The translations under genes were made by a program, and so were the position numbers. Below, in pieces: positions 8,520 to 15,793 of a DNA stretch of 37,436 bases (positions within the stretch are counted from its first letter, which is position 1; every line of letters starts with the position of its first letter). The stretch is taken from positions 1 through 37,436 of the forward strand of contig CAITIS010000148.1 in the NCBI GenBank assembly GCA_903892515.1, given 5' to 3'. The notes under the pieces are model-generated. The model ran no database searches and was not told the DNA's origin. It was given only the letters and a program-made list of their open reading frames with translations. The DNA comes from an uncultured Planctomycetota bacterium (lineage in GTDB: Bacteria > Planctomycetota > Phycisphaerae > SM23-33).

Positions 8520-8748
8520 GATGGGCGGATCCTTGCATGCCAGCGGGTGCTCCGCCAGCGGCGCAAGGGCGTCACCCGGTGCAAAGGAATGCGATTGATG
8601 ATGGCTTTCCTCGCGTCGCGAGGGGCCCGGGCGTTGCGATGTCATACCAACTGGCTTTCCAGATCTCGCGGCCAAGTCATCGGCCGGACACAACATACAG
8701 ATTACAGCCTACACCCCATTGGCCGCAAAAGCCAATAAGACCGTGGCA

Positions 8749-9159
8749 CTACCGAATCGCCACAACCTTGAAGGGCCATTTGAGCTTGGCCCACGCCTGT
8801 TCGGCCGTGTAGACCACGGCAGCGGACTTGTCTTGGGCAGCCACATGCTGTGCCAAGGCCAGACAGGCACGATCGCCCAGCGAGGCCCCGATTGGCTTGG
8901 TCCGCACACGCAGAGCGGCCGCCAATGTGGCCAAGGCCGCATCGAAGCTCACTACGGTCACCCCGAGATCATCGAGACTTGCTTGAGCCTCCCCTATGGG
9001 CATTCCCCGCTCACAGAGCTTGCTGAGAACTTCGCAGGCGTTGACGGCGGTCATGCAGCAGGGGCCTTCGTCCAAGGCCGCTTCCACGCGGTCCTGCCCC
9101 TTCTCCTGCTGCAAGTACGCCAACACGGCCGAGGCATCCAAGACGTCCAGGCTACTCAC
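8749..9159 (-). CDS. PIN-domain toxin, VapC family
   Basis: 136 residues. PIN ribonucleases cleave tRNA or rRNA using a Mg-binding acidic pocket. Here D8 (LDASAVLAYL), E43 (NACEVL) and D96 (SLGDRACLALA) are in place. The fourth site, usually TADRAW, reads YTAEQAW, so a Glu (E120) replaces the usual Asp. Whether that weakens activity cannot be judged from sequence. The start overlaps the end of the antitoxin gene by 8 nt, the usual translational coupling in type II pairs. The antitoxin comes first in the operon. Confidence 0.88.
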   Translation of the reverse strand: MSSLDVLDASAVLAYLQQEKGQDRVEAALDEGPCCMTAVNACEVLSKLCERGMPIGEAQASLDDLGVTVVSFDAALATLAAALRVRTKPIGASLGDRACLALAQHVAAQDKSAAVVYTAEQAWAKLKWPFKVVAIR

Positions 9160-9409
9160 GCTGGGCCTCCTTCTTTCGCTCAGCCATCAACTCTTCGCTC
9201 AGGGGCGCCTCAGACGCGATGTAGCGGCGGACCCGTTCGCGAGCCTTGCGACGCGCCACTTTCGCGTTCATGAGGGTGGCGTGATCGTCGTCCACCGTCA
9301 GGACCAATTCCGAACCCACCTCCAGGCCGAGGCGGTCACGCAATTCGGCCGGAATGACAATGCGGCCACCATCCGCAACGCGAAGGGTCGCACGCAGCGC
9401 TTTCTTCAT
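9152..9409 (-). CDS. AbrB-type antitoxin, VapB family
   Basis: 85 residues. The N-terminal SpoVT/AbrB swapped-hairpin DNA-binding domain is clear (GGRIVIPAELRDRLGLEVGS, residues ~14-33). The C-terminus (about 50-85: KARERVRRYIASEAPLSEELMAERKKEAQRE over two helices) is charged and helical, the usual toxin-wrapping part. A GGAGATG Shine-Dalgarno precedes the ATG. By family knowledge it neutralises the PIN toxin and represses the shared promoter; a candidate operator lies at 9440-9461. Confidence 0.88.
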   Translation of the reverse strand: MKKALRATLRVADGGRIVIPAELRDRLGLEVGSELVLTVDDDHATLMNAKVARRKARERVRRYIASEAPLSEELMAERKKEAQRE

Positions 9410-9439
9410 GCCACATCTCCTTCATCTGCCATATCGGCA

Positions 9440-9479
9440 CCAGATTGCCAGTATCATCTGGCTATGGCAATTGATTATA
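9440..9479 (-). promoter_or_regulatory. Candidate toxin-antitoxin promoter and operator
   Basis: On the minus strand a perfect TATAAT lies at 9479-9474, about 65 nt before the antitoxin ATG. Just downstream, an inverted repeat CCAGAT (9440-9445) / ATCTGG (9456-9461) with 10-nt spacing sits where a bound repressor would block transcription. No good -35 box was found. Confidence 0.4.
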
Positions 9480-9605
9480 CGATGGCTTTTACGTTTCGAC
9501 GTGGCAAATAACCTTTCCCCGCTGACAAGCAGGCGTTCGTCGCCAACGCTCATCAGGGGCCCCTGCCTCAGCGCCGGCCGGGGCTCGCGATCTCGGGGCT
9601 GGCCA

Positions 9606-9634
9606 TAGCCATGACCTTGGCCGGGGCGTATAAT
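9606..9634 (+). promoter_or_regulatory. Putative sigma-70 promoter of coaD
   Basis: A perfect TATAAT at 9629-9634 is preceded, after 17 nt, by TAGCCA (9606-9611, 4 of 6 bases matching TTGACA). The predicted start is near 9641, leaving a leader of about 38 nt. Confidence 0.45.
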
Positions 9635-9678
9635 CTTGGCCTTGGCCGCGGGCACGCAGCCCCAATAGCGAGAGTGAT

Positions 9679-10206
9679 ATGAACGCACAGCCCAAACGAG
9701 TGGCGGTATTCCCTGGCACCTTCGACCCGATCACGAAGGGGCATCTGGACATCATCGAGCGTGGCCGATTGCTCTTTGACGAGCTGGTCGTGGCCGTCGG
9801 GTACAACCCGGATAAGAAAGTTCTGTTCAACCAGCAGGAACGGGCCGAGATCATCCGCAAGCTGACGGCGGACATGCCCAACGTCCGCGTCGAGGTCTTC
9901 ACCGGCCTGACAGTGCACTTCGTTCGCCGGATTGAGGCCGAGGTGATGCTGCGCGGCATCCGCAACAGTTCGGACCTGCAATTTGAGTTCCAGGTGGCCT
10001 TGACCAACCGCGTGGTGGCCGGCGTGGAGACCGTGTTCATCATGACCAACCCGGACTTCGCCTTCACGAGTTCATCGCTGATCAAGCAGATCGCAGCCAT
10101 GGGCGGTGACGTGTCGGCGCTGGTGCCCGAGATCGTGGTCGAGGCCATGAAGGCCAAAACGGCCGCCCCGATCACGACGGACGATCATCTGAAAGAAACG
10201 CCGTAA
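9679..10206 (+). CDS. coaD: Phosphopantetheine adenylyltransferase
   Basis: 175 residues. Transfers AMP from ATP to 4'-phosphopantetheine, the fourth step of CoA synthesis, in the cytoplasm. The nucleotidyltransferase signature is complete: FPGTFDPITKGHLDI with T19-x-G21-H22, the VGYNPDKK phosphate loop, LRGIRNSSDLQFEFQ and the C-terminal FTSSSLIKQIA. The last ~15 residues extend slightly beyond the usual ~160-residue enzyme. A GCGAGAG stretch precedes the ATG. It stands alone, with its own predicted promoter. Confidence 0.96.
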   Translation: MNAQPKRVAVFPGTFDPITKGHLDIIERGRLLFDELVVAVGYNPDKKVLFNQQERAEIIRKLTADMPNVRVEVFTGLTVHFVRRIEAEVMLRGIRNSSDLQFEFQVALTNRVVAGVETVFIMTNPDFAFTSSSLIKQIAAMGGDVSALVPEIVVEAMKAKTAAPITTDDHLKETP

Positions 10207-10398
10207 GAGAATTACGAGTTGCGAATTGCGAGTTTCGATTTGGCTGGGATGCGTTCGATTCAGTACCGGCCGTGGCCTACCGGACCTCTGGCGTACAAAG
10301 ACACTCGGCGGTCCTGACAGCCGTGCATGAACTCGAAATTCGAAACTCGTGATTCGAAACTCAGACCAACAGAGCAAATGGAGCGATAGAGGGCAAAA
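10207..10398. repeat. Spacer with short AT-richer repeats
   Basis: No gene. Two related stretches in opposite orientation, about 10211-10243 (ACGAGTTGCGAATTGCGAG) and 10326-10366 (CGAAATTCGAAACTCGTGAT), are built from GAATT/CGAAACTCG units of 7-9 nt. They resemble the heptanucleotide arrays elsewhere but use another unit. Confidence 0.5.
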
Positions 10399-11919
10399 AT
10401 GGCACAACAAGTTAAGACAGCGATTACGCCCACCCGGGCTGAAGATTATCCCGAATGGTACCAGCAGGTGATTCGCGCCGCCGACCTGGCGGAGAATTCC
10501 CCCGTGCGTGGCTGCATGGTCATCAAGCCCTGGGGCTACGCGATCTGGGAGAACATCCAGCGCGTGCTCGATGGCATGTTCAAGGCCACCGGGCACGTGA
10601 ACGCGTACTTCCCGCTGTTCATCCCGCTGAGCTTCCTGGAAAAGGAAGCCGCCCACGTTGAGGGCTTCGCCAAGGAGTGCGCGGTGGTCACGCACCACCG
10701 CCTCAAGTCCGTCGATGGCAAACTCGTGCCCGACGGCGAACTGGAAGAGCCGCTCATCGTCCGGCCAACGTCCGAAACGATCATCGGCGCCATGTTCGCC
10801 AAGTGGGTGCAGAGCTACCGCGACCTGCCGCTGCTGATCAACCAGTGGGCCAACGTCGTCCGCTGGGAGATGCGGACACGCATGTTCCTGCGCACGACGG
10901 AATTTCTCTGGCAGGAAGGCCACACCGCCCACGCCACGCAAACAGAGGCCCTGGAAGAAACCGCCAAGATGCTCGAGGTGTACGCCGACTTCGCCGAGAA
11001 CTACATGGCCATGCCGGTCATCAAGGGCGAAAAGACCGAGGGCGAGCGCTTCCCCGGCGCGGTCTCGACGTTTTCCATCGAGGCCATGATGCAGGACCGC
11101 AAGGCCTTGCAGGCAGGCACGTCGCACTTCCTGGGCCAGAACTTCTCCAAGGCATCGGACATCAAGTTCCTCGACGACAAGGGCGAACTGGTGCATGCCT
11201 GGACGACCTCCTGGGGCGTCTCCACCCGGCTGGTGGGCGGGCTGCTTATGACCCACAGCGACGACGACGGCCTGGTGCTGCCGCCACGACTGGCCCCGCT
11301 GCACGTGGTGATCGTGCCCATCCTGCGCGACGACGCCGACTCGGCCAAGGTGCTGGAGTATTGCCAGTCGCTGGCCAAACAGATTGGCGACGTGCAATAC
11401 GACGGGCAGAAGGTGCGCGTAGAGTTGGACCGGCGCGAAGGCCGGGGCGGCGACAAGATCTGGTCGTGGATCAAGAAGGGCGTGCCCGTCCGGCTGGAGG
11501 TCGGCCCGCGCGACTTCGCCGCCGATTCGGTCTTCATGGGCCGGCGCGACCTGACGCCCAAGGACAAGAAGGGGCTGAAACGCGAGGAATTCCTGGCCGA
11601 ACTGCCGCGCATCCTGCAGGAAATTCAGGACGGCCTGCTGAGCCGGGCCAAGGCACATCGCCAGGCCAACACGGTCAAGATCGACGACAAGGAAGAGCTG
11701 TACCGCTTCTTCACGCCCAAGAACGCCGAGAAGCCGGAGATTCATGGCGGCTTTGCGCTGTGCCACTTTGAAGGCGGCAAAGAGGCCGAAGAGCAACTCA
11801 AGAACGATTTGAACGTGACCGTGCGCTGCATCCCGCTGAACGCCGAGCCCGAAGAAGGCAAGTGCATCATGACCGGCCGGCCCAGCCAGCGGCGCGTGGT
11901 GGTGGGAAAGTCGTATTGA
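10399..11919 (+). CDS. proS: Prolyl-tRNA synthetase, archaeal/eukaryotic-type
   Basis: 506 residues. Charges tRNA-Pro. The class II core has motif 1 around FPLFIPLSFLEKEA, RPTSETIIG, motif 2 VRWEMRTRMFLRTTEFLWQE and motif 3 near TTSWGVSTRLVGGLLMTHSD. An anticodon-binding domain follows from about residue 300, then a C-terminal domain ending in VVVGKSY. The terminal Tyr and the lack of the ~180-residue editing insertion between motifs 2 and 3 mark the short type-3 ProS rather than the E. coli type. Such enzymes occur in archaea, eukaryotes and a scattered set of bacteria. GAGGG precedes the ATG. The stop codon is followed after 2 nt by a heptanucleotide array. Confidence 0.95.
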   Translation: MAQQVKTAITPTRAEDYPEWYQQVIRAADLAENSPVRGCMVIKPWGYAIWENIQRVLDGMFKATGHVNAYFPLFIPLSFLEKEAAHVEGFAKECAVVTHHRLKSVDGKLVPDGELEEPLIVRPTSETIIGAMFAKWVQSYRDLPLLINQWANVVRWEMRTRMFLRTTEFLWQEGHTAHATQTEALEETAKMLEVYADFAENYMAMPVIKGEKTEGERFPGAVSTFSIEAMMQDRKALQAGTSHFLGQNFSKASDIKFLDDKGELVHAWTTSWGVSTRLVGGLLMTHSDDDGLVLPPRLAPLHVVIVPILRDDADSAKVLEYCQSLAKQIGDVQYDGQKVRVELDRREGRGGDKIWSWIKKGVPVRLEVGPRDFAADSVFMGRRDLTPKDKKGLKREEFLAELPRILQEIQDGLLSRAKAHRQANTVKIDDKEELYRFFTPKNAEKPEIHGGFALCHFEGGKEAEEQLKNDLNVTVRCIPLNAEPEEGKCIMTGRPSQRRVVVGKSY

Positions 11920-11921
11920 GA

Positions 11922-11970
11922 AGCGGGATTCGGGATTCGGGAATCGGGAATCGGGAATCGGGAATCGGGA
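11922..11970. repeat. Heptanucleotide array (AATCGGG units)
   Basis: About seven tandem copies of a 7-nt unit (GGGATTC, then GGGAATC) begin 2 nt after the proS stop codon. This is the reverse-complement orientation of the CCCGATT arrays at 12215-12336 and 22227-22320. Confidence 0.85.
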
Positions 11971-12063
11971 AAAACGGCCACTGATCCGCAGCACACCCCC
12001 GGACATCTGGAACGCCGTGAAACGGGTGGGTGAAACGGGTGCCATAGGTTGAGAAATGGGTGC

Positions 12064-12099
12064 CATAGGTTGAGCCGCGCTGTTGCGGCTCTACCTATG
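12064..12099. repeat. Family C hairpin repeat
   Basis: 36 bp identical to 6478-6513: CATAGGTTGAGCCGC, loop GCTGTT, GCGGCTCTACCTATG, a near-perfect 15-bp stem. A short direct copy of its flank (TGGGTGCCATAGGTTGAG) precedes it at about 12039-12054. Confidence 0.85.
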
Positions 12100-12110
12100 C
12101 CGACCGCCGC

Positions 12111-12217
12111 GGGTGGCATGGTCATCCTGTTGTTGGGATGACCATGTTAGGGCGCAATGTTGGGACGCGAGATTGAGTCCCAACATGGTCACGCGAACAG
12201 CGTGACCATGCCACCCG
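12111..12217. repeat. Two family D hairpins in inverted orientation
   Basis: The left copy (12111-12154, GGGTGGCATGGTCATCC start) is the inverse of the right copy (12163-12217, ending GTGACCATGCCACCC). Each is a hairpin by itself, and together they form a ~107-bp nested inverted repeat. The right copy keeps the perfect stem ATGGTCACGC/GCGTGACCAT; the left copy has the variant stem GGTCATCC/GGATGACC. Confidence 0.8.
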
Positions 12218-12336
12218 CTTCCCGATTCCCGCTTCCCGATTCCCGAATCCCGATTCCCGAATCCCGATTCCCGCTTCCCGATTCCCGATTCCCGAATCCC
12301 GATTCCCGATTCCCGCTTCCCGCTTCCCGATTCCCG
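12215..12336. repeat. Long heptanucleotide array (CCCGATT units)
   Basis: About 17 tandem 7-nt units, mostly CCCGATT with CCCGAAT and CCCGCTT variants. It starts at the GCCACCC end of a family D hairpin and stops about 30 nt before the first cold-shock promoter. There are no spacers, so it is not a CRISPR array. Confidence 0.9.
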
Positions 12337-12365
12337 GCTGCGCCGCAAAGAATCTGGCAATAGTT

Positions 12366-12394
12366 TTGACATTTGCGTCGTAGTAGGGTATGTA
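12366..12394 (+). promoter_or_regulatory. Putative sigma-70 promoter of the first cold-shock gene
   Basis: A perfect TTGACA (12366-12371), a 17-nt spacer and a weaker TATGTA (12389-12394) predict a start near 12401. Confidence 0.55.
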
Positions 12395-12400
12395 CTAACG

Positions 12401-12581
12401 CTTGTGGCTGGCAGTGGGTGAGGAAAGGTTCCTCTCCCGCGGTCAGTGAATACGATTGGCACTCGAATTCTTCTACAGCCGAATACTCAGGTCTCCCGCT
12501 TCTGTGAACCCTTCACGCCGCGGTGTTTGTTGCTTGGGGAAAACGCTCGCGAACTAGCATGCCGCAACAGGAGCCATACTC
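12401..12581 (+). promoter_or_regulatory. Long 5' leader of the first cold-shock gene
   Basis: The predicted untranslated leader is ~180 nt and ends in CAGGAGCC before the ATG. In known cspA-type mRNAs a leader of similar length changes structure with temperature. That function is inferred here only from gene family and leader length. Confidence 0.45.
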
Positions 12582-12782
12582 ATGGCAACAGGTAAAGTGA
12601 AGTGGTTTAACGACGCCAAAGGTTTTGGATTCATCACCGCCGATGATGGCACGGACGCTTTCGTCCATCATGGTGACATCCAGGCCGAAGGTTTCAAGTC
12701 GCTGGCCGAAGGCGAGACCGTCAGCTTCGAGCTGACGAAGGGCCCCAAGGGTCCCAAGGCGATCAACGTCCGCAAGGGCTAA
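12582..12782 (+). CDS. Cold-shock domain protein (first copy)
   Basis: 66 residues, a single five-stranded OB-fold cold-shock domain that binds single-stranded RNA/DNA and loosens RNA structure. RNP1 is KGFGFI (13-18). RNP2 reads DAFVHH (25-30) rather than the usual D(I/V)FVHY. It is identical to the second copy at 19110-19310 at 56 of 66 positions, with changes clustered after residue 29. AGGAG precedes the ATG, and a strong intrinsic terminator follows, so it is monocistronic. Confidence 0.97.
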   Translation: MATGKVKWFNDAKGFGFITADDGTDAFVHHGDIQAEGFKSLAEGETVSFELTKGPKGPKAINVRKG

Positions 12783-12812
12783 TCACCGGTTGAAAACTTG
12801 AATCACGGCGGG

Positions 12813-12846
12813 CGCCACCCCAACCGGGGTGGCGTTCGCTTTTTCC
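12813..12846 (+). terminator. Intrinsic terminator after the first cold-shock gene
   Basis: A perfect 9-bp stem CGCCACCCC/GGGGTGGCG with AACC loop is followed by TTCGCTTTTT. Confidence 0.85.
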
Positions 12847-12873
12847 GGCGATTCCACGGCGGGCAGGAGACCT

Positions 12874-14259
12874 ATGCGTCTGTATCTGATCAATCCGTAT
12901 AACCCCTTGGTGAGCCTGGCCAACATCAAGGAAAGCCGCTGGAATCGCTACCGGGTGTGGAAGCCCCTGGGGCTGCTGCTGCTGGCCGGCCTGACGCCCA
13001 AGGATTGGGAAATCACCATTGTCGATGAAAACCTCGGCCTGAAAGACTACGCGACGATGCCCCGGCCAGACCTGGTCGGCATCACCGCCTTCACCTCCCA
13101 GGCCAACCGAGCCTACGACGTGGCCAAGGAATTTCACGCGCTGGGTGTAGCTGTGGTCATGGGCGGCATCCACGCCACCATGTGCTGCCAGGAAGCTTTG
13201 GAGCATGTCGATTCGGTGGTTACCGGCGAGGCCGAGAGCGTCTGGGCGCAGGTGCTGGACGATGCCCGCAACCGCCGCCTGGGCCGGGTGTACGCCGGCG
13301 AGCACGTGGACATGGCCAAGGTTCCGCCGGCCCGGCATGACCTGCTGGCCGAGGGCTACGCCTTTGGCTCCATACAGACGACCCGCGGCTGCCCGCTGAG
13401 TTGCAGTTTCTGCAGCGTATCGGCCTTCAACGGCCGGCACTACCGCCACCGCCCCATCGCCCAGGTCATCGACGAACTACGCATGATCCGGGAGAAGTGG
13501 GTTCTGATCGTGGATGACAACCTCATCGGCACCAGCCCGTCGCACATCGCCCGGGCCAAGGAGTTGTTCCGCGCCATCATCGAGGCCGACCTGGGCAAGA
13601 ACTGGATCTGCCAGGTCACCATCAACATGGCCGACGACGAGGAACTGCTGGACCTGGCCGTTCAGGCCGGCTGCCAGGGCGTCTTTATCGGCTTTGAGTC
13701 CCCTACTCCCCAAGGTCTGGCCGAAGTGGGCAAGAAATTCAACCTGCTCAAAGGTCGCAACTTTCGCCAGTCGGTCAAACGAATCCAGAAGCACAACCTG
13801 CTGGTCGTGGGCTCGTTCATCATGGGCCTCGACAGCGACAAGCCGGGCATCGGGCGACAGATCGCCCGCGCCGCCAGCAGCTACGGCGTGGACATCCTCA
13901 ACGCCCTGTTCCTCACGCCGTTGCCGGGCACGCGGCTGTGGGACCAGATGAAGAGCCAGGACCGCATCGCCGCCAATGACTTCCCCGAGGATTGGCGCTA
14001 CTACACACTCGGGTTCCCCACGGCCCACTACAAGCACTTTTCCTGGTCGGCCCTGCTGGATGAGATGAACTCCTGCGATGGCAGGTTCTACTCGCTCCGG
14101 CATATTTTCCACCGCATGGCCGGCAGCCTGCTACGAAGGCGCCGGCCGATGCTCTCGCTGGTCACGAACCTGTCGTATCGAAATAACTCACGGTTGACGC
14201 GTCGCACGTACAACCTATTGAACTTGGACCGTTGCACGGTCGGGAGTAACGAATGGTAA
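12874..14259 (+). CDS. B12-binding-domain radical SAM protein
   Basis: 461 residues. An N-terminal cobalamin-binding Rossmann-type domain (about 1-140; PDLVGITAFTSQ and VVMGGIHATMCCQEAL match the family's strand pattern) precedes a radical SAM barrel (about 160-370). The SAM-cluster motif is C173-x3-C177-x2-C180 in TRGCPLSCSFCSV. GFESP and GSFIMGLDSD are typical later barrel strands. The last ~80 residues are basic. Known relatives methylate unactivated carbon, or rearrange lipids, pigments and antibiotics; the substrate here cannot be read. AGGAGA precedes the ATG at 12874. Its 3' end overlaps the next small gene by 7 nt, implying co-translation. Confidence 0.88.
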   Translation: MRLYLINPYNPLVSLANIKESRWNRYRVWKPLGLLLLAGLTPKDWEITIVDENLGLKDYATMPRPDLVGITAFTSQANRAYDVAKEFHALGVAVVMGGIHATMCCQEALEHVDSVVTGEAESVWAQVLDDARNRRLGRVYAGEHVDMAKVPPARHDLLAEGYAFGSIQTTRGCPLSCSFCSVSAFNGRHYRHRPIAQVIDELRMIREKWVLIVDDNLIGTSPSHIARAKELFRAIIEADLGKNWICQVTINMADDEELLDLAVQAGCQGVFIGFESPTPQGLAEVGKKFNLLKGRNFRQSVKRIQKHNLLVVGSFIMGLDSDKPGIGRQIARAASSYGVDILNALFLTPLPGTRLWDQMKSQDRIAANDFPEDWRYYTLGFPTAHYKHFSWSALLDEMNSCDGRFYSLRHIFHRMAGSLLRRRRPMLSLVTNLSYRNNSRLTRRTYNLLNLDRCTVGSNEW

Positions 14260-14693
14260 AGCACACACAGTCTGCCACACTCACTGCCATCGAGACGCGC
14301 ACGCGAATTGACCCAGCCGATGCCTTGGTCATCGAGACGCGGCAAGCCTATCGCAAGGTTCTGTCCCGGCACGGCCTGCTGGACTTTACCGCCCCGGAAG
14401 TCGCCCAGGCCAGGGCCGCACTGAAGGTGCCAGGGAACGCACGGACCACCCGGGACGATCTCCGGTTCCAGGCATCGGTCGTGCGACTGAAGTCACGCAA
14501 CCTCTCGCGCAAAGCGGTGAAGGATGCGGTCAGGGAGTTAATCCTAGCCGAGATCGACTGCGATCAGGCCAGATGGGAGCGTGACTGCCACCGAGCGGCT
14601 CTACAGGATCACCTGCGGCGAGTTCCCGCCCCACTGTGGCAATCGCCCAATCAGGCAAAGCCGCTGGCAACGCCTGCCTCTAGCTCTACTTAG
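14253..14693 (+). CDS. Small protein of unknown function, coupled to the radical SAM gene
   Basis: 146 residues, not recognised. It overlaps the end of the radical SAM gene by 7 nt and has GGGAG upstream of its ATG, so it is probably translated by coupling. It has no signal peptide and no Cys pair. The sequence is charged and largely helical (about 25-120), with a Pro/Ser-rich tail. It could be an accessory partner of the radical SAM enzyme. The spacing and Shine-Dalgarno support it being real, but with no recognised homologue it could be a chance ORF. Confidence 0.5.
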   Translation: MVKHTQSATLTAIETRTRIDPADALVIETRQAYRKVLSRHGLLDFTAPEVAQARAALKVPGNARTTRDDLRFQASVVRLKSRNLSRKAVKDAVRELILAEIDCDQARWERDCHRAALQDHLRRVPAPLWQSPNQAKPLATPASSST

Positions 14694-14733
14694 AATCCGC
14701 CCGAGCCATCGCGATATAGCCACGATCTGTGCG

Positions 14734-14829
14734 CAAAAAAATGCGGCGTCAGGGGAGGGGAGCCTGACGCCGTCGCAATAAACTCGGTCAAGGGAGGGAG
14801 CTCGACCGAGGAGCCTCACTCGCTGTGTC
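14734..14829 (-). ncRNA. Candidate small RNA with two C-rich hairpin loops
   Basis: Read on the minus strand, a predicted start near 14829 is followed by two stem-loops and a U-run. Hairpin 1: stem CUCGGUC/GACCGAG (7 bp), loop GAGCUCCCUCCCUU. Hairpin 2: stem CGGCGUCAGG/CCUGACGCCG (10 bp), loop CUCCCCUCC, followed by CAUUUUUUU. Both loops contain CCUCC, the core of the anti-Shine-Dalgarno of 16S rRNA, so they could pair with Shine-Dalgarno sites of mRNAs. C-rich loops do this in several known bacterial sRNAs. No ORF of note lies inside. It is about 96 nt and sits downstream of nadD on the same strand, so a processed nadD 3' UTR is the alternative. Its own promoter argues for an independent gene. 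Confidence 0.6.
14735..14772 (-). terminator. Intrinsic terminator of the candidate small RNA
   Basis: A 10-bp perfect stem (14772-14763 with 14753-14744) is followed on the minus strand by GCA and seven T (14741-14735). Confidence 0.85.
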
Positions 14830-14835
14830 TCAGGT

Positions 14836-14864
14836 ATAGTAGCCCGCATTCAACAAGTTGTCAA
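14836..14864 (-). promoter_or_regulatory. Sigma-70 promoter of the candidate small RNA
   Basis: On the minus strand a perfect TTGACA (14864-14859), a 17-nt spacer and TACTAT (14841-14836, 4 of 6) predict a start near 14829. It lies about 80 nt after the nadD stop codon. Confidence 0.6.
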
Positions 14865-14944
14865 CCGATAAAGCACGCACAGATCGAAATTTCCCCTTTT
14901 TCGTTCTGCCCCAGCTAATAGCGCCTTGGGGCCAGCCCCGAGTT

Positions 14945-15610
14945 TCACGATTCTCGGATGGCCGCGAGCGAGTACAACTGGCGAGAATCCATGTACGATA
15001 TTGCAGCACAAGGCGTTAGGAACGCAACTGACTTGCCTTCCTTGCGCCGGCGGCGGATGTCAGTGGCCGAGATTTCGATCAGCGGCGTCGCCGCCAGGTT
15101 CGCCATCAGCTTACTTGCCATGTCGGAACCGAACGCAACCTCAAGATTTTGCTGGACTTCCGCGCGTCCCTGGGTGGGCGTGCTCCGAGCGGCCGTAATG
15201 ATCGTGGCCATCTTCACAACGTCGGCCGACCGGTACCAGTTCGGCAGCTCTCCCAGCATGTCCTCGCCGATGATCCAGAACAGTTCCGCCTCGGGCTCCG
15301 CAGCGTGAACGTGCGCCAGCGTATCGAAAGTGTAACTGGGGCCGCCGCGACGAATCTCCACGTCGGAAACCTCGAAGAGTTGCTCCCCTTCGACGGCCAG
15401 GCGAACCATGGCCAGGCGATCCTCGGGCGTGGCCTCCACGGCCCGACCCGCGCCGAATCGGCCATGCTCGCGTTTGTGCGGCGGCAGATATGCCGGCACG
15501 AGCGTGACCTTATCAAAGCCGTACTGCTCCGCCACCGCCCGGGCCACAATCAAGTGGCCGTGGTGAATCGGATTGAACGTGCCGCCGAAAAGTACGGTCT
15601 GCTTGGCCAT
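14945..15610 (-). CDS. nadD: Nicotinate-nucleotide adenylyltransferase
   Basis: 221 residues. Adenylates nicotinate mononucleotide to deamido-NAD. The adenylyltransferase signature is FGGTFNPIHHGHL with H16-x-G18-H19. LVPAYLPPHK is the usual phosphate/pyridine-binding region and ISATDIRRRRKEG is the C-terminal ISxTxIR motif. PSYTFDTL and FWIIGEDML also match the family. The start MAKQTVLFGG was chosen because the 41 extra upstream codons would translate a dispersed hairpin repeat (15660-15711). It is followed on the same strand by the candidate small RNA. Confidence 0.95.
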   Translation of the reverse strand: MAKQTVLFGGTFNPIHHGHLIVARAVAEQYGFDKVTLVPAYLPPHKREHGRFGAGRAVEATPEDRLAMVRLAVEGEQLFEVSDVEIRRGGPSYTFDTLAHVHAAEPEAELFWIIGEDMLGELPNWYRSADVVKMATIITAARSTPTQGRAEVQQNLEVAFGSDMASKLMANLAATPLIEISATDIRRRRKEGKSVAFLTPCAAISYMDSRQLYSLAAIRES

Positions 15611-15659
15611 GTCGGCTAGATTAGACACCAGAGGCCGCGGCTTCGCCAGTGCAGCTTTC

Positions 15660-15711
15660 GTGGCACAGGCTTTCCAGCCTGTGCCAGCACAGCCTGGAAA
15701 GGCTGTGCCAC
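15660..15711. repeat. Perfectly centred 52-bp hairpin repeat upstream of nadD
   Basis: Two 25-nt arms (15660-15684 and 15687-15711) are complementary except at two positions, around a 2-nt centre. Core words are GGCTTTCCAGCCTGTG and CACAGCCTGGAAAGG. I see only this copy in the window. Confidence 0.8.
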
Positions 15712-15793
15712 CAGAAATCGAGAGGCTGAACATCGTGGGCGCATGGCCGCTCTGGCCTGGTCACGCTATACTCAGAGGGCAAGGAGACCAGCC

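Noticed and set aside
8520..8696. N-terminal extension of RNase D by 59 codons
   Set aside because: The extension is Ser/His/Pro-rich and unlike the family; the conserved fold begins at the ATG at 8519.
7455..8738. Open frame of 427 codons on the plus strand
   Set aside because: Antisense to RNase D, which shows all DEDD motifs.
9554..9565. Perfect palindrome CAGGGGCCCCTG as an operator
   Set aside because: Short GC palindromes of this size are expected by chance here, and no promoter element is nearby.
10072..12066. Open frame of 664 codons on the minus strand
   Set aside because: Antisense to coaD and proS, both of which are certain; no recognisable motif.
12215..12336. Possible CRISPR array
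   Set aside because: The repeat unit is 7 nt with no spacers and no cas genes; it is a simple heptanucleotide array.
12157..12363. Open frame of 68 codons over the heptanucleotide array
   Set aside because: It is a translation of repeats (SRFPLPDSRIPIP) with no Shine-Dalgarno.
14745..14810. Plus-strand reading of the twin hairpins as a CsrA-binding RNA (GGA in loops)
   Set aside because: The U-run terminator and the TTGACA promoter are both on the minus strand, so the C-rich strand is the likely transcript.
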